DNA from: Selaginella tamariscina
Taxonomy: Eukaryota; Streptophyta; Lycopodiopsida; Selaginellales; Selaginellaceae
DNA: 64,000 nt
NCBI GenBank assembly: GCA_003024785.1
Contig: PUQB01000030.1
Location: forward strand, 487,414 to 551,413
Reading direction: 5' to 3'
Position numbers and translations under genes: made by a program. The stretch's first letter is position 1, and every line of letters begins with the position of its first letter. The notes beneath the pieces are model-generated. The model did no database searches and was not told the origin of the DNA. It saw only the letters and a program-made list of their open reading frames with translations. This document shows, one piece after another, positions 34,529-49,215 of this stretch.

Positions 34529-35496
34529 TGTCAGAGTTTTTACCTGGTGCCACAAAGGCGGCTTGCCAGGTGCCAACCCTGGAATCCCCTCTCTGGAAAC
34601 CCCACGGAATCTGGTAAAGTAACCCGTATTAGGAACCCAAGCCTTAGGAACTAAACCCTAACTGACAAGTCCACGAACGAGACTCACCTTGTGAATCAGG
34701 ATACACGGACTAGCCGAGCTTTAGGTGTCGTTCCTAGCTTGGCGTGGTTGAGGCGGCCGGAGCAAGGCCTCAACCACTAGTTCTGCGGAACGTGAACTCG
34801 GGCAATACCTTTGAGCTTGCGAGCAGGTTTTCGGACCAAGGAATCTGGCTAACTCCTTGGAAGTGACGTGCCCTTGTCTCAAAGGCAAGATCCTGCCAAC
34901 GATAAGGATAGTCTAACCCTAGGGTGGGTTGTACCCCTGTCGTGTGGAAGTTTGGGCGGCACAACAGAGGGTTGCACCTTGACGACACAAGCTTAGCTTG
35001 CACCGGTAGGAGGTTAACGAGCTCTCTTTTGAACCCAGGAAGCCTCACTACATATACTCTACCTTATTTATGTGACGGACCCCCCCCCCCTGTTTACCTA
35101 AATGAGTAAGTGGGCTGGCACGGAAATGCCAGCCCTTAGAGAAAATGGTTGTCCTAACCTAACCCTAAACCTAACCCCTAGGGGGGGGTATTAGGGCGTG
35201 GGGTTAGGGCAACCCTAGGGTTAGGTCAACCCTAGGGTGTCCCTAACCCTTATTTTGACAAGCTATACTTTATAACCTAGAACGTCAAACCGGGGGAGAG
35301 TTTCTAGAAGGTAAGTTCTAGCTTCACCTAGAGTTTCCTGCAAATACCTAATGACACCCGGCCGGACCATCACCAGATACCCAAGTGCACTAAGTGGGCC
35401 TGTTTCCTACTACATCTAGGGTTCGTCACACAACTCGGTAGGTAACAACAGTCAAACCCCAAAGTAAAGGGTTGAGTCATAGTAAAAACTATGAAA
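34529..35496 (-). repeat. 5' LTR of the chromovirus
   Basis: Near copy of 28,163-29,135. The inner edge is TGTCAGAG (plus strand); the outer edge is ATGAAA where the other LTR has ATGACA. It carries an 11-C run at 35,080-35,090 and the same telomere-like CCTAA units (35,155-35,180). Confidence 0.9.
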
Positions 35497-35773
35497 TTTT
35501 TCATACATCGTTTAGTTTGTACAAGTTTTTTGGTGATGCCGTTTGGTTTGAACAATGCTCAACGACTTTCCAGTAGATAATGGATGAGGTTTTTTGCGAT
35601 ATGCTAGAGGTGATTGCTGACTTTCAATAATGTTTTAATCCACTCGGAGGGGATATAGGAAGGAACACATCCATGATATTTATAAAGTGTTATATCGACT
35701 ACGAGAAGTTGGTTTAAAGCTGAAGCAGTTGAAATGTGTGTTTAGGTCCAAGGACACGACTTATTTTGGGTAC
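35497..35773 (+). mobile_element. Gypsy pol relic, block B part 2
   Basis: Continues part 1 and matches 2,668-2,940 of block A (RT region around a degraded MPFGLNNA motif). It ends at the target sequence GGTAC, where the solo LTR is inserted. Confidence 0.8.
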
Positions 35774-37587
35774 TGTCATAGTTTTTACTATGACTCGACC
35801 CTTACTTTGGACGTTGACTGTTGTTACCTACTGTACTATGTTGATGGACCCTAGATGTAGTAGGAAAACAGGCCCGCTTAGTGCACTTGGGTATCTGGTG
35901 ATGGTCGGCCGGGTGTCATTAGGTATTTTGCAGGAAACTCTAAGCGAAGCTAGAACTTACCTTCTAGAAACCCACCCCAATTTCGACGTCCCAAATAGGC
36001 TGATTGGTCTTTGCAGATGAGTTCGGCGTGTTAAGTAGGGTTAAGACACCCCTAGGTTTGACCTAACCCTAGGGTTGCCCTAACCCACGCCCTAAAACCC
36101 CCACCCCCTTGGGTAGGGTTTAGGGGTAGGAGTAAGGGTGAGTTATAGGCTCATATTGCTAATTTATCTAAGGGGCTAGAATCAATGCCAGCCCACTAAT
36201 ACAAAAACAGGAAAGGAGGGGGGGGCTCCGTCACATAAATAAGGTAGAGTATATGTAGGAGAGTCCTGGGTTCATGAATGAGTTCGTTGCTCTTCTGCCG
36301 GTGCAAGCTTCAGCTTGTGTCGTTAAGGTACAACCCTCTGTTGTGCCGCCTAACTTCCAGATGCCAGGGGTACGTCCCACTTCGGGTAGCTTACCCTTAA
36401 CGTTGGCGAAATCCATGCCTGGGAGGTCTTGTCGGGATGCACGTTCCAAGAGGCAGAGGTTGAGGCTTGTCTCCAGCCTCCTCCTCCACGTCAAGCTAGG
36501 TGTAGCACTCACGGCCAAGCAAGGCACATCCGTGTCCTTGTCCAATTGTGGGCGTGGATCTTGTTTGACAAGTTCACATTACCTAGTTCCTGAGGGTTCA
36601 TTGAGGGGTTCTAGAGTTGGCATTTAGGAACCACGTTTGTGTACTTGGTGCAACTCTTGAATCTAAGGGCTATGGCATGATAGCTCACATCTTGGAAGGC
36701 AGTGTCACATGGGGATGTGACACTGGGCTAAACGTCACATGGTACAACGCCCGAGGCACACACCTTTGGGTTATGTTATCGGCTTGTCGCCAAGGGTTGG
36801 ATACTCTCAGCAACAGGCATGCTTGTGCTTGCACTAGGGTGCTAAGCCTTGGGCATCCGCTCGAGGGAGGTTAGGTCTTGTAACTAGGTGTGCTTTGGCA
36901 CACTTGGCTAGGGGAGTGTTCTCCTTGGAATCCAGGGGTTGAACAAACCTAAGCTCATTAGCAAAAGCCCTTTCGTAAGGCACTCGCAAGGTCATGTGCT
37001 TAGGGTTATCCCAAACCTAGCCTTAGGGAGTTTGCTTAGCAGAACACTCGTGTTCGCCTACGGCGCACACTCGTGTTCTCACTAAGTACTAGCCCTAGGT
37101 CTAGGGTGTAACTTGGCCACTCAAACCCTTAGGGTTAGTCGTGATTCAGGGTACCCTTGTCGCCCTAAAGGGGTTGTACTCCCGAATGAGGGTGATTCCT
37201 CAAGGGGTAAGTGACAATGCCTTAGCTCTGTCACGGGGGTATGTGTGGAACACACACTCCTTGATGGGGGTTAGGGCATGAGCTGTCTAGGTCTTCTAGG
37301 GCAAGACCCTAAGTCAACTAGGTTATCCCTCAAGGGTTTTGGGGTAGACATTCTAGGGAGACTTCTAAGTCAACTAGGGTTATCCCTCAAGGGTTCTGGG
37401 GGCAGACATTCTAGGGAGACTTAGGCTAAACCCTAAGTCTCTTGTCCATTTGGGCATTAGAGTCTAACCCTAGGGGTCGTTGGGGTTGTTCTGGGGAACT
37501 TAGCGTTGCTCACACAGGGTGATGACGCCGAATGGCCACCTAGCAACCACGTGTTGCCACGTGTTGCCCTTTGGGTTAAAACTGACA
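35774..37587 (+). mobile_element. Solo LTR related to the chromovirus
   Basis: A 1,814-nt insertion starting TGTCATAGTTTTTACTATGA and ending AAAACTGACA. A clean 5-bp target duplication GGTAC flanks it (35,769-35,773 and 37,588-37,592); block A has a single GGTAC at 2,936-2,940. The first 750 nt resemble the chromovirus LTR in the opposite orientation. The last 1 kb (about 36,540-37,587) has no counterpart there. There is no internal coding region, so it is most simply a solo LTR of a sister subfamily with a longer LTR. Confidence 0.85.
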
Positions 37588-38735
37588 GGTACTATATTTC
37601 TCGTGAAGGTTTGTAAGTTGATCCTGACAAACTTGTGGCTAATCTAAAGTTCCCTACTCCGAAGTGTGTGAATGATGTGCAATGCTTCCTAGGAAAGGTG
37701 CAATATCTCGGTCGTTTTGTGGATTATCTTTTTAATCGCACAGCACTATTGTAAGCATTGTTAAAGTCATCTTTCATTTGGTCTATAAACTGTGAGCAAG
37801 CGTTCATAGATTTCAAGGAGTTATTGACGACTCCTCTGGTTTGGTGTATCTTGACTACACTTGATTTTTTATTTTACACATGGATGTTTTTTATATTGGT
37901 CTTGGAGGTGTGTTGATGCAAGAGAGCCTAAATATGCTTAGTTAACACCATCCCATTGCACATTATAACCAGCGGAGGTGAAGTACTCCATGACAAAAGA
38001 GTGTTTAGCAGTAGTTTGGGGTTTCAAGAAACTTTATTTATATCTACATGGTTCTAAGATATTACTAGAAGGTGATCATACTACCGTTACTTCATTATTG
38101 AAGTAGAAGATTTGGTTGGTCGTACTATTTGGTGGGCTTTGAAGCTTCAAATATATAATTTTCATATTGTTCATCGCCCGGGGAGTTTTATGGCTGATGC
38201 TGATGCCTTTTTTCAAGCTCTTCTTCCTTCTTCACTCTCTTCTTATGTTTTTTATGAGCTTGTTGTTCCAACATTTGTGGATTTTCTAAATAAAAATTCT
38301 GTGTTGTCAGTGGTTGTTGTACTTGATATTCAGTGTCCATAAGGTGTAGAGCAAGATTTACCTTATCTTGATGAGGTTTGCGAAGCTCAAAAAATTGAAC
38401 CATAGATTCAAAGGATTTGATATGAGTTTGAGAATTTTGCATCACTTGGTAATGACTTATCATTTCAGCATTTACATTCTCAACATCACCTTGAAGATGA
38501 CTTTCTTTATTTTGTGAGGACGGATTCTGATGATCATTTACAGTTGATGGTGCCTTCAATTTTTATTCCATAGTTTCTCCATGCCTACCATGATTCTTCT
38601 GTTTTAGGTGGGCATATGGGACATCATTGTATGACTGAGAAGCTACATAGGCTGAAGATGCAATGTGATGTTATTCAGTATGTGCATAATTGCATTTGGT
38701 GCCAAGCTTGTTATACTCCCCTTGTGTTGTGGAAG
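37588..38735 (+). mobile_element. Gypsy pol relic, block B part 3
   Basis: Matches 2,936-4,075 of block A: YISREG-type connection, GLGGVLMQ, WWALKLQIYNFHIVHRPGSF with MADADAF, and the integrase zinc segment (GHHCMTEKLHRLKM, CIWCQACYTP). This copy keeps the HRPG motif better than block A. It runs directly into the SCYL2 fragment. Confidence 0.8.
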
Positions 38736-38739
38736 GATG

Positions 38740-40466
38740 GAGCTGAGAAATGTGGTCATGCTTTCGATGGTGCTGCCAATGGTTCTTACAATTGCCGAGT
38801 CTCAGGTCTGTTTCCTTTTTCTTTTCCTATGTTGTAAAAGTATATATATCGAGTTCACCTAGGGAGCTTAGTATACTGCTGCAGGAAAAGGCTGATTTTG
38901 AATCCTCGACTCTTCCAGCATTGCTCCCTGTCTTGAGCTTAGCAACAGGCGAATCTCTTTTATTGCTGGTTAAACATGCTGCGTTATTGATAAATAAGGT
39001 ACAAGGTACTCTTGTGCAATTTTAAAGGTCTGTTGCCTTAAGCTTGTTCTTTTCACTTGTTCCAGGTTACCTCAGAACATCTATCGACGAGTGTTGTTCC
39101 AATGCTCGTTTCAGGCATACGATGATCCAGATGCGAGGATGCAAGAGGAAGTGTTAAAACGTACAATTGGCATTGCTAAACAAATAGATTATCAGGTGGT
39201 GTGTCAGCATCTCTTCTGGTAACCTCGTCACACTGGCTTGCAGATTCTTAAGCAGTCGATCTTACCAGAATACACGGCCTGGCTTCGAAAACAACAATAG
39301 CTGCGGTAAGGCTTTATGGTTTCTTTGAGTTTTTCTTTTTCACACCTGTTCCTTCTGTAGGTTCGCGTAAATGCACTTTTGTGTCTGGGTGAGCTTGCCC
39401 CTCGACTGGATAAAAACTCATTCAAAGAAGTTTTACAAACATTGCAACGATGTACCGTGTGGATCATTTGCTCCAACTCTAATGTGCACCCTGGGGTTGC
39501 CGATGCCAGTTACAAACAAGTACTGTCTTGTTCTTGCAAAGTTTACTGGACTCACTGCCTTGTCACAGTTTGGCGTGGAATTTGCTGCCGAACATTTGTT
39601 ACCACTCTTGACACCACTATTGACGGCTCAGCAGCTTAATCTTCAGCAATTCACGAAGTACATGCAGTTTGTGAAGGAAATATTGAGGTTCGCCAATAAT
39701 TTCATTGCTATTCTAGGGACCCGCAGTTGATAACAAGCTTCTTTTCGGCAGGGAAATTGAAGAGAAGCGGGGACTCAAGGATGGCGAGGCAGCCAAAGAA
39801 GGGATCAGTATGAACGGAGGGGACGCGGACTACTGGAGCTCGGAGTTTCCAAAACGCAGGCAATTTCTTCGGCCACAAACCTGAGCAAGTTGCCGCCATC
39901 TTCTCTTCCGCGACAACAACACCAGCAGAGAGCGCCATTTTCTCATCCACGACAAAGCCAGAGAAGCTGTCTCGCCAGACTTTTCTACTCCAAATGCCAG
40001 GCCTCTCAACGAGAGAACTCCGACGCCAACAATTTCAGGGGGCATGCCTCTGGACTGGGAGTGGCCACCGAAAGCAGGCAACAGGCACGGTTGGAGCTAG
40101 CACCACTCAAAGCTTCTCGTCGGAGCACCAGACGTGAGCAGTTCCTTTGGAGACGATTTCGATCCATTCGCAGATTGGCCTCCGCGAAACAGCTCTGGCA
40201 ACGCGGTATACGGAGTGGCTTCCTCCCTGAGCAGCAGCATCAGCATCAACAACAAGAAGAATCACAACAACAACGGCATTGCAACCAAGCTGGACGATTT
40301 CTCTCGTCGCCAGGCCAGTCTCAGCCGCCACTCGAGCTCGCGCCACCGCCACTCCAGCAGCATCGTCAGGGATGAGGGGCCGAGGAAGGAGTTCTCATTC
40401 TCTTCGCGGCGGCATTGTGCTAACTCGAGAGCCTCGTTGAAGCAGCAACAGGATTTGTTGCAATAG
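38740..40466 (+). pseudogene. SCYL2: SCYL2-like protein, 5'-truncated (block B)
   Basis: Same exon set and same 5' breakpoint as 4,081-5,818. Additional single-base losses are visible, for example in the [11 protein letters not shown] exon, after GGDADYWSSE and before the DPFADWPP segment. The frame of the tail changes several times before the stop at 40,464-40,466. The shared junction with the gypsy relic shows that truncation came before the duplication. Neither copy has the kinase-like domain. Confidence 0.85.
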
Positions 40467-40559
40467 CAGGTCGCTTCTTTGAAACTTGTGGAAAAAGTTT
40501 GACCTGTTTGTCCAAGAAACTAAGAACCTAAAAACAGAGATCAACGGTGAGGATTTGCC

Positions 40560-41684
40560 ATGGCTATTAACTTCTCCGGTTCTAGGTTTAGGTCGGCGCT
40601 TGGAAAGGGTGCGGCCAGGGCGCAAGGGCAGTGCATCCAAGGTATGATCGCGCCGCGTTTTCGCTACTCCCTTCTCGTGCCGCGTCTTCGTTACTCTTTC
40701 ATGCCTCTGTCTGCAGGCAATGGCGACATCCGAAGAGAAGCCCGAGGAGGAGACTCTTCCTGTTCCGGTCCCGACGAGATCGTGGTACTTATCCAGTACG
40801 CGGAAAAAGATCTCACATTTGCTCATCTGGCCAAGAAGAGTGCGAAGGCTCATGATGTAATTGCTGCTTGTGCATCAAGGCTGCAAGCATGATCTCAGCG
40901 GCTACTGGCATTGACCGGAAGGACCTCACACTGTACCCACCAGGTATGTAGTCCTTGCGAGATCACACACATTGGTAACTTCATTTGTCTGTGCTTTCTT
41001 TGTTTTTTTCAGCTTTCTCAATGCGGACAGGACTGTGAGCCAGTGGGCTGCGATTGCCCGACCTCCTACTCTCACTGTTCAACGTTGAAGAAGAAAGGGC
41101 TTTTGCCAGAAGGAGAGTCTCAGCAAGCAGTACAATGCTTCTCTTGATTTTGTGATTCGCAGCTCAAGAATGCAGAGGATGCAAAGAAGGATACAAAGAA
41201 GGATCTAGAGGGCAAGTTGGAGACCAAAAACAGCAGCTGGCCAATGTCACACTCAGTTGCAAACCAAAAACAGGCAGCTGGACGAGAAGACCACACACGT
41301 CGAGAACCAGGTCGAGCAACTTCGTCAGGACTTTCAGGCAGCCATGAGCCAGCAAACCCGCGAGATCCAAGCGTTGAGGTGGATATCCAGGTTCTGAATC
41401 GAGCAGAATGAGGTTCTGATCGAGCAGAATGAGGTTCTGATCCGGAAGGTTGAGGTTTTGACCAGCAAAATGAGGTTGTGACCCAGCAGAATGAGAGCTC
41501 AAGCAGCAGAGCCTGCTGTTGGCCAGCAGCTCTCTACAGTGACTCAGCAGGGCAGGCTCTTGCTGAGGCAAATCAGGTTCTCACAAATGAGAACCAGGCA
41601 ACACGTGCTGAGGTGGCAGCCTTGATGAGCAGGGTGAACGAGTTGGAAACGTACATTTATGGTGCTGAGCGTGTCCTTCGGTAG
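40560..41684 (+). CDS. Coiled-coil protein with repeat array (block B), disrupted
   Basis: Counterpart of 5,912-7,200. The start is clear here: ATG 40,560, MAINFSGSRFRSALGKG, intron about 40,642-40,718, then AMATSEEKPEEE. Several one-base losses shift the frame (after DVIAACA, in the KKKGLL segment, in the KNRQL repeats). The repeat array at 41,385-41,495 is in one orientation and, read across frames, gives VLTEQNE-like heptads. The end is EVAALMSRVNELETYIYGAE RVLR with stop at 41,684. The function is not recognised; a filamentous or scaffold role is only a guess from the coiled coil. Confidence 0.6.
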
Positions 41685-41721
41685 CGGTTCTTTGGGCTAG
41701 AGGTGGGTTGGCTAGACCGTT

Positions 41722-42386
41722 TATTTCAGTGGCAGATAAACGGTGGGTCTGATGTTACTAATGTTGCTACTTTTGATGATGTAAATTTCGATCGATCGCG
41801 AGTTTAATCTTTTGGTTGTGCAAAAAATAATATCCTTTCTCCAGCATCTGTGCCAGCTGCTTCTCGCCCAACGTGTACGAGATGCTGAAGACGATGTTGT
41901 CCGAGTGACAAGGGGTGCCAGCCGAGTCTAGTGAAAGTCACAACCTCGGGCTTTGCAAGGCCGGGTGCGATGGTGGTGACGATCCTCGCAATCCTTCTTC
42001 AATGCCGTGAAGAGAAGCCATTCTCGCCTCTGTCTTCCGAAAGGGCTGGATCGCCTGTTCGTCCTGGCAGTAGCCATTTTTGCACGCGGCTCTCTCCAAG
42101 ATCTCCCAACTCGAGAAGATCAGTCACTGGTGCACACGTCAGCTCTTTGGAATTAAGCCATCTTTTCCTTCCCTTGAGAACTTTGCAAGCCTTTTGCACA
42201 CCTGTAAAAACTTAAAGAATACATATTTTCTATACCTCTCTTTTTCACGGCTCCCACGAATGGCTTGTACGCCTTGATGGCTGCCTCGCACAGAGCGTAA
42301 AATCCAAAACGCAAACTCTTGCCCACCACATCGGTCAATGCTTCACACGAGATAACTTTCCCTTTGCCATGTCCACCTCGACTCAA
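41722..42386 (-). CDS. Unrecognised spliced minus-strand gene (block B)
   Basis: Counterpart of 7,237-7,893. Exon 1 (GKGKVISCEALTDVVGKSLR, FGFYALCEAAIKAYKPFVGA) and the 34-nt candidate intron are conserved exactly. Exon 2 has a 12-nt insertion (KGRKRWLNSKE instead of KGRLNSKE), which keeps the frame and so argues that this exon is translated. Later single-base changes disturb the frame around LELGDLGE. Confidence 0.45.
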
Positions 42387-42424
42387 AGCATGAACTTTCC
42401 GTTACGATCCAGATGCTCGTCTCG

Positions 42425-42962
42425 GCTTGCGACATTGTGGACTGCAAGTTTTGCTTGTCTTGGCGGCCTTTGCTTGCTTTGCTATAAGTCTTTCTTGCAG
42501 ATTCGGGATGCTATGAGATTTTGTTGAGGTGGTTTTCGAATGAACCCCAAAAAGATGTGGTGGCGCACACTTTTTTCCAGCTTAGCAACTCACTTCAGCA
42601 CATTTTCCAGCACCTCTCACAGTCTCGGTCGCGACTTTTCACCTTACTCTGACCTTGTAACCAACAGCTCATGGATGCAAAGGGAGTGGCGAAGAAAGAG
42701 TTGGAAGGCCCTCAAGACGAGCTGAGCACGAAACTATTTAGCTCGAATGACTTCAACAGTCGGCAAGGACAATTTCGAGTAGTGGCTGACAGTATGAACC
42801 AGAAGCAGGAGATTGAAGGCTTTCAGTAACCAGGTTGAAGCGGTAAGTGAGCACATCAAGATGATCAAACAGGAGAATGAGGAGATCAAACAACAGAATG
42901 AGAATCTCAAGCATCTTACTCGCAAGATTCATGTCCTAAGTGAGCAATGTCAACGAGAGTGA
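42425..42962 (+). pseudogene. Second coiled-coil protein remnant (block B)
   Basis: Counterpart of 7,940-8,470, ending with the same KMIKQENEEIKQQNENLKHL coiled coil and TGA. It differs by a few single-base indels. No intact frame spans it. Confidence 0.5.
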
Positions 42963-43189
42963 GAAGCAGGAGAAGGAAACCTGAGTAGCTTAAGTTATGT
43001 TGCCATTTTCTCTTCATTGATATGTAGCAATGCATTTCTATCTTCTTAAGCAAAGCTGTTTGACAATCCTCCAGCAATTTGCTTTTCTCACAGCCTTATT
43101 CGTGACAGCTTTCTGCTACACATGAGATTAGAAACGATTACGGTCGTTGTAGAACCCAGAAGCGGGAACTTCCAAATGAGGAACCTTGA

Positions 43190-43282
43190 TCACCATCTTC
43201 GTCTCTTGGGAACACCATGAAAAGCAACATTAAGAACCACAACCAAGATTGCGACCACTATGATCTGCAGCTTCTTTATCAT
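43190..43282 (-). CDS. Candidate small secreted peptide (block B), frameshifted
   Basis: Shares MIKKLQIIVVAILVVVLNVA with the block A gene, then diverges into HGVPKRRRW and stops after 30 residues. A different frame continues the block A-like tail (RDEDGDQGSSFGSS) and would end VLQRP. The TATA-like element and W-box cluster are kept upstream. Either a real divergence or an assembly indel. Confidence 0.35.
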   Translation of the reverse strand: MIKKLQIIVVAILVVVLNVAFHGVPKRRRW

Positions 43283-43387
43283 GGTGAATGAATCCTCTTC
43301 CTTGCGAATGAATGAAGACACTCACATTTTTTATAGGGACTAGTTTGCGTGTGTACGAAAGTAAATGTGCATGACTTACTTGTTTGA

Positions 43388-43433
43388 CTGACTAAGTCGT
43401 AGTCAAAGACACTGTTCTAGTTAGTCAAACACC
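43388..43433 (-). promoter_or_regulatory. W-box cluster, block B
   Basis: Same three TTGACT cores as at 8,895-8,939, with unchanged spacing. Confidence 0.4.
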
Positions 43434-43615
43434 AGAGTCTAGTCCACGACACTGCTTAAATTTTGTTTAGAAAAAGGTAATTGTAAAAAAAATAATGAAA
43501 ACCTTAATAGGTCTAAATCTCAATTACAGACATAAATAGTATAGGTGGGTGTGTAGCTTCAAAACACGTTTAATAAATTAAAAGAATATAAAAGCACACA
43601 AATATTAGGCCCACT

Positions 43616-44421
43616 TTCCACTAGCGGGTGGTTAATTGCCTCAACCAATCAAAATAAAAAAAATTATTTATTCTACCATGAGTTTGGTTTTCCACTTGCT
43701 GGTTATTTATAATTTATAATCTACATGGCACTTACGTGACACCTATGTGGTGCCTACATGGCTTTTTCGGTGGTAGCCTAATAACCAGGTAATTTTTGCC
43801 CGGTTGTATGGCTACCGGGCATAATTGAATGACACGTGTATCAAGATTAATAAAATTAGGTTTTATTTTTTTTAGTTTTCAAAAAAATCAATGAAAAAAC
43901 AAATAAATTAGAATTTTAAAATAAAATACAAACATGAGATTTAACAAAATATCACTCATTTACATGTAAGAATATTATATATAATATATAGACACATTAG
44001 TTGATATACTTATTTTGCATAAAGAACATAAATTATTGTAGATCTTTCTCTCTCAACACACTCACATGTTTGTGTAATATATATATGTGTGTGTGTGTAT
44101 GTGTGTATACATTGTTATACACATACATATAGAAAGACATTAGTAAATTATAATTAATGATTCTATATAAAAAAATAACAATGAAAAGTTAGAGTTTTAA
44201 TATATTTTTTTAATTAAAAATACTGAGTAGGTGCACATTTATTACATATGTAGATATAATATATATATGTTTATAATAATTGATTAAATAAAAGTTACGC
44301 ACTACTAATTTATTTTTTAATTCAATTAACCATTGTAATGGAAAACCACAGTGGTAGTAATAATTAATGATGTGGCATTATTTTAATTTACCACCGGCCA
44401 AATAACCACCCACTAGTGGAA
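43616..44421. mobile_element. Terminal-inverted-repeat (MITE-like) element in block B
   Basis: An 806-nt insertion absent from block A. The ends are inverted repeats of about 24 nt (left TTCCACTAGCGGGTGGTTAA; right end its complement with about three mismatches). It carries no coding frame, is AT-rich and has an internal hairpin GCCCGGT..ACCGGGC at about 43,799-43,821. This fits a non-autonomous DNA transposon. A target duplication is not evident; seven or eight extra bases (GGCCCACT) lie to its left. Confidence 0.75.
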
Positions 44422-45378
44422 CATAGTATATAATTAAAAAACATTCTTTGAATTAATAAAGTAATTTCTAAATATTTATAAAAATTTCGTTAACATATCT
44501 ACCTTAAGTTTCTTCCCAGCCTTCTATGTAAAAGAAAAATTAATTTCTTTGAACACATCCATGAATGTGTGTGATATATACTTTAAGAATAATATATAAA
44601 TTTCTTAATAAATTACATTCTTAATTTATAATATTATTGTCACACCAGCAGCACCTTGTTAAATTATTACACCATACCATTATTAAATATTAAATTCTTT
44701 AATATGCTAGTTTTATTAACTACTAGTACTAATTAAAACATGAGTTTCATATTTAAATTTATGTATGAACACATATACGCACATAGGTAAATCTGGTAAG
44801 TAATTAACCTTTAAGTTAATCTTTAATAGATTTTTTATACAATAAATTTGGTAAGTAATTTATCCATAGTAAATAATAAGATTTCATTACTTTTATTATT
44901 ATTACTATTATTATTTATGCGATTGTGAAGAATTTAAAAATAAAGCAGGATATAAATATCATAATTAAAAAAAATTGAAATCAAAGTGTATTATCTTTAT
45001 ATTTCTTTGTTTCGAATATTCTAATAAACTATGGAATTATATATTACACAAATACATTAATATACACAGCCACAGTAATTTAATTTACCACATACTATGT
45101 AAGAAACCAAATTAAACCAGTACAAAATTTTCCAAATGAAAAGAATGGTCCGAGAATTTATATAGCACTTCCCATGTGATTTTCTAATAAAAGAATAAAA
45201 TGAATGATTTACATAATAAAGACATCACTGTTGACTTATGCTGTTTGCGTTTACGTAACCGGTCACATATCGACAATGTTTTTTGGTTTTGGCGAAGACT
45301 ACCACAACACGAGCGCGAATTTTGACGACCCACATTATTTCTTTCGATTTTCTCTTCTTTTAATCCTCTCTTGAAAAC
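44422..45378. other. Upstream region of transporter B
   Basis: Matches 9,125-10,208 but lacks about 165 bp near 44,947 (between AATAAAGCA and AGGATATAAA). Conversely it keeps a short stretch that copy A lost. A TATA-like TTATATAG lies near 45,159. No gene is seen. Confidence 0.6.
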
Positions 45379-48152
<2,774 letters not shown>

Positions 48153-49008
48153 ATGATATATGCACAAGTCGATGAAGCTGGCTTGTTATTTATATAAATA
48201 TATATATTATGTGTGTAGATGTTTATTAATGTAAAAAGTTTTAAATGTTAATTTTTACTGTAGTTATTAAAAAATTATTATAGTAATAGCTCTAGTTAAA
48301 CATTTGTGTATGTTACAAATGTTATACAAAACAAATTTATACAGTGGCTTAAATATTTATTGGCATGTTTAGCCTAAATTATTTATTTTTAGTAATTATT
48401 TAAAAATTAATTACTAAATTTATTAATACATTAACGGGTATAAAATCTGAATCGAACTTCCAAAATTGATTTAGATTGAAATTACAGATAATGAATTTAA
48501 ATTTTATTAACTAGTAAGTTAACATATATCAAGTCCCTTAATCACAAGTAATTAATTTATTTTTTTTAATGATTCTATATGTATTTAAAGAAATTTCCTT
48601 TAAATAAAGTTGCCAATTAATTAAGTTTTTGCCACTAATACAAAATGGGGTGTATATAAAGTATATATACTAAATAAACTTAATACGTGGATATTTTATT
48701 TTAAATCTTATAATAAAAAAGAATATACTTAATTAATTAATAAATACTAAAAAATATATATCTTCTAAATACATATAAAATAATTAACTTAATTAATTAA
48801 TTATGATTAAGGGAGGGCTGTACAGCAGAACCTACCCTTTAACAATAATAGATATATTACGATTATTAAGCGAGCTTCACATGGAACTGACTACCTTATG
48901 TTTAATATATATTATATCAAATATAAACGTGTATATATGGTATGATATACATAGTATGTAGTCTAGTTACTACTCACAAAGTTTATATTATTATGTTACT
49001 TGTGCTGG

Positions 49009-49215
49009 TTAATTTAATTTTGAGATATGATTAAGCTAAACATTAGTACCTGAGCTTTGAATCAACGCATAAATTTATAATTTAATGTTCGTTCTATATC
49101 CGTATGTATATAGCGTGAATTTCTTAAAAAACCACATATTTTCTAACAGTTGTATTCATACCAACAATCATTATCTTGAAAAAACTTATAATTATCATTA
49201 TTTATTATTTTATTA
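49009..49215. other. Segment inverted relative to block A
   Basis: Reverse complement of 14,010-14,230 with collinear flanks. Which orientation is ancestral cannot be decided here. Confidence 0.85.

Larger units (their letters stand above)
28163..35496 (-). mobile_element. Full-length Ty3/gypsy chromovirus (nested insertion in block B)
   Basis: A complete minus-strand LTR retrotransposon inside the older pol relic. The target duplication TTTTT flanks it (28,158-28,162 and 35,497-35,501), and block A keeps the single TTTTT at 2,668-2,672. LTRs are about 0.97 kb and very similar. A tRNA-iMet-like primer site (TGGTATCGGAGC on the minus strand) and a purine tract border the internal part. Order on the minus strand: gag, zinc knuckle, protease, RT, RNase H, integrase, chromodomain, which defines a chromovirus. 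Scattered frameshifts suggest it is recent but not intact as read. Confidence 0.93.

Noticed and set aside
35774..37587. Considered as a non-LTR gene-bearing insertion
   Set aside because: Clean 5-bp target duplication, TG...CA ends and LTR similarity explain it; frames inside have no motif.
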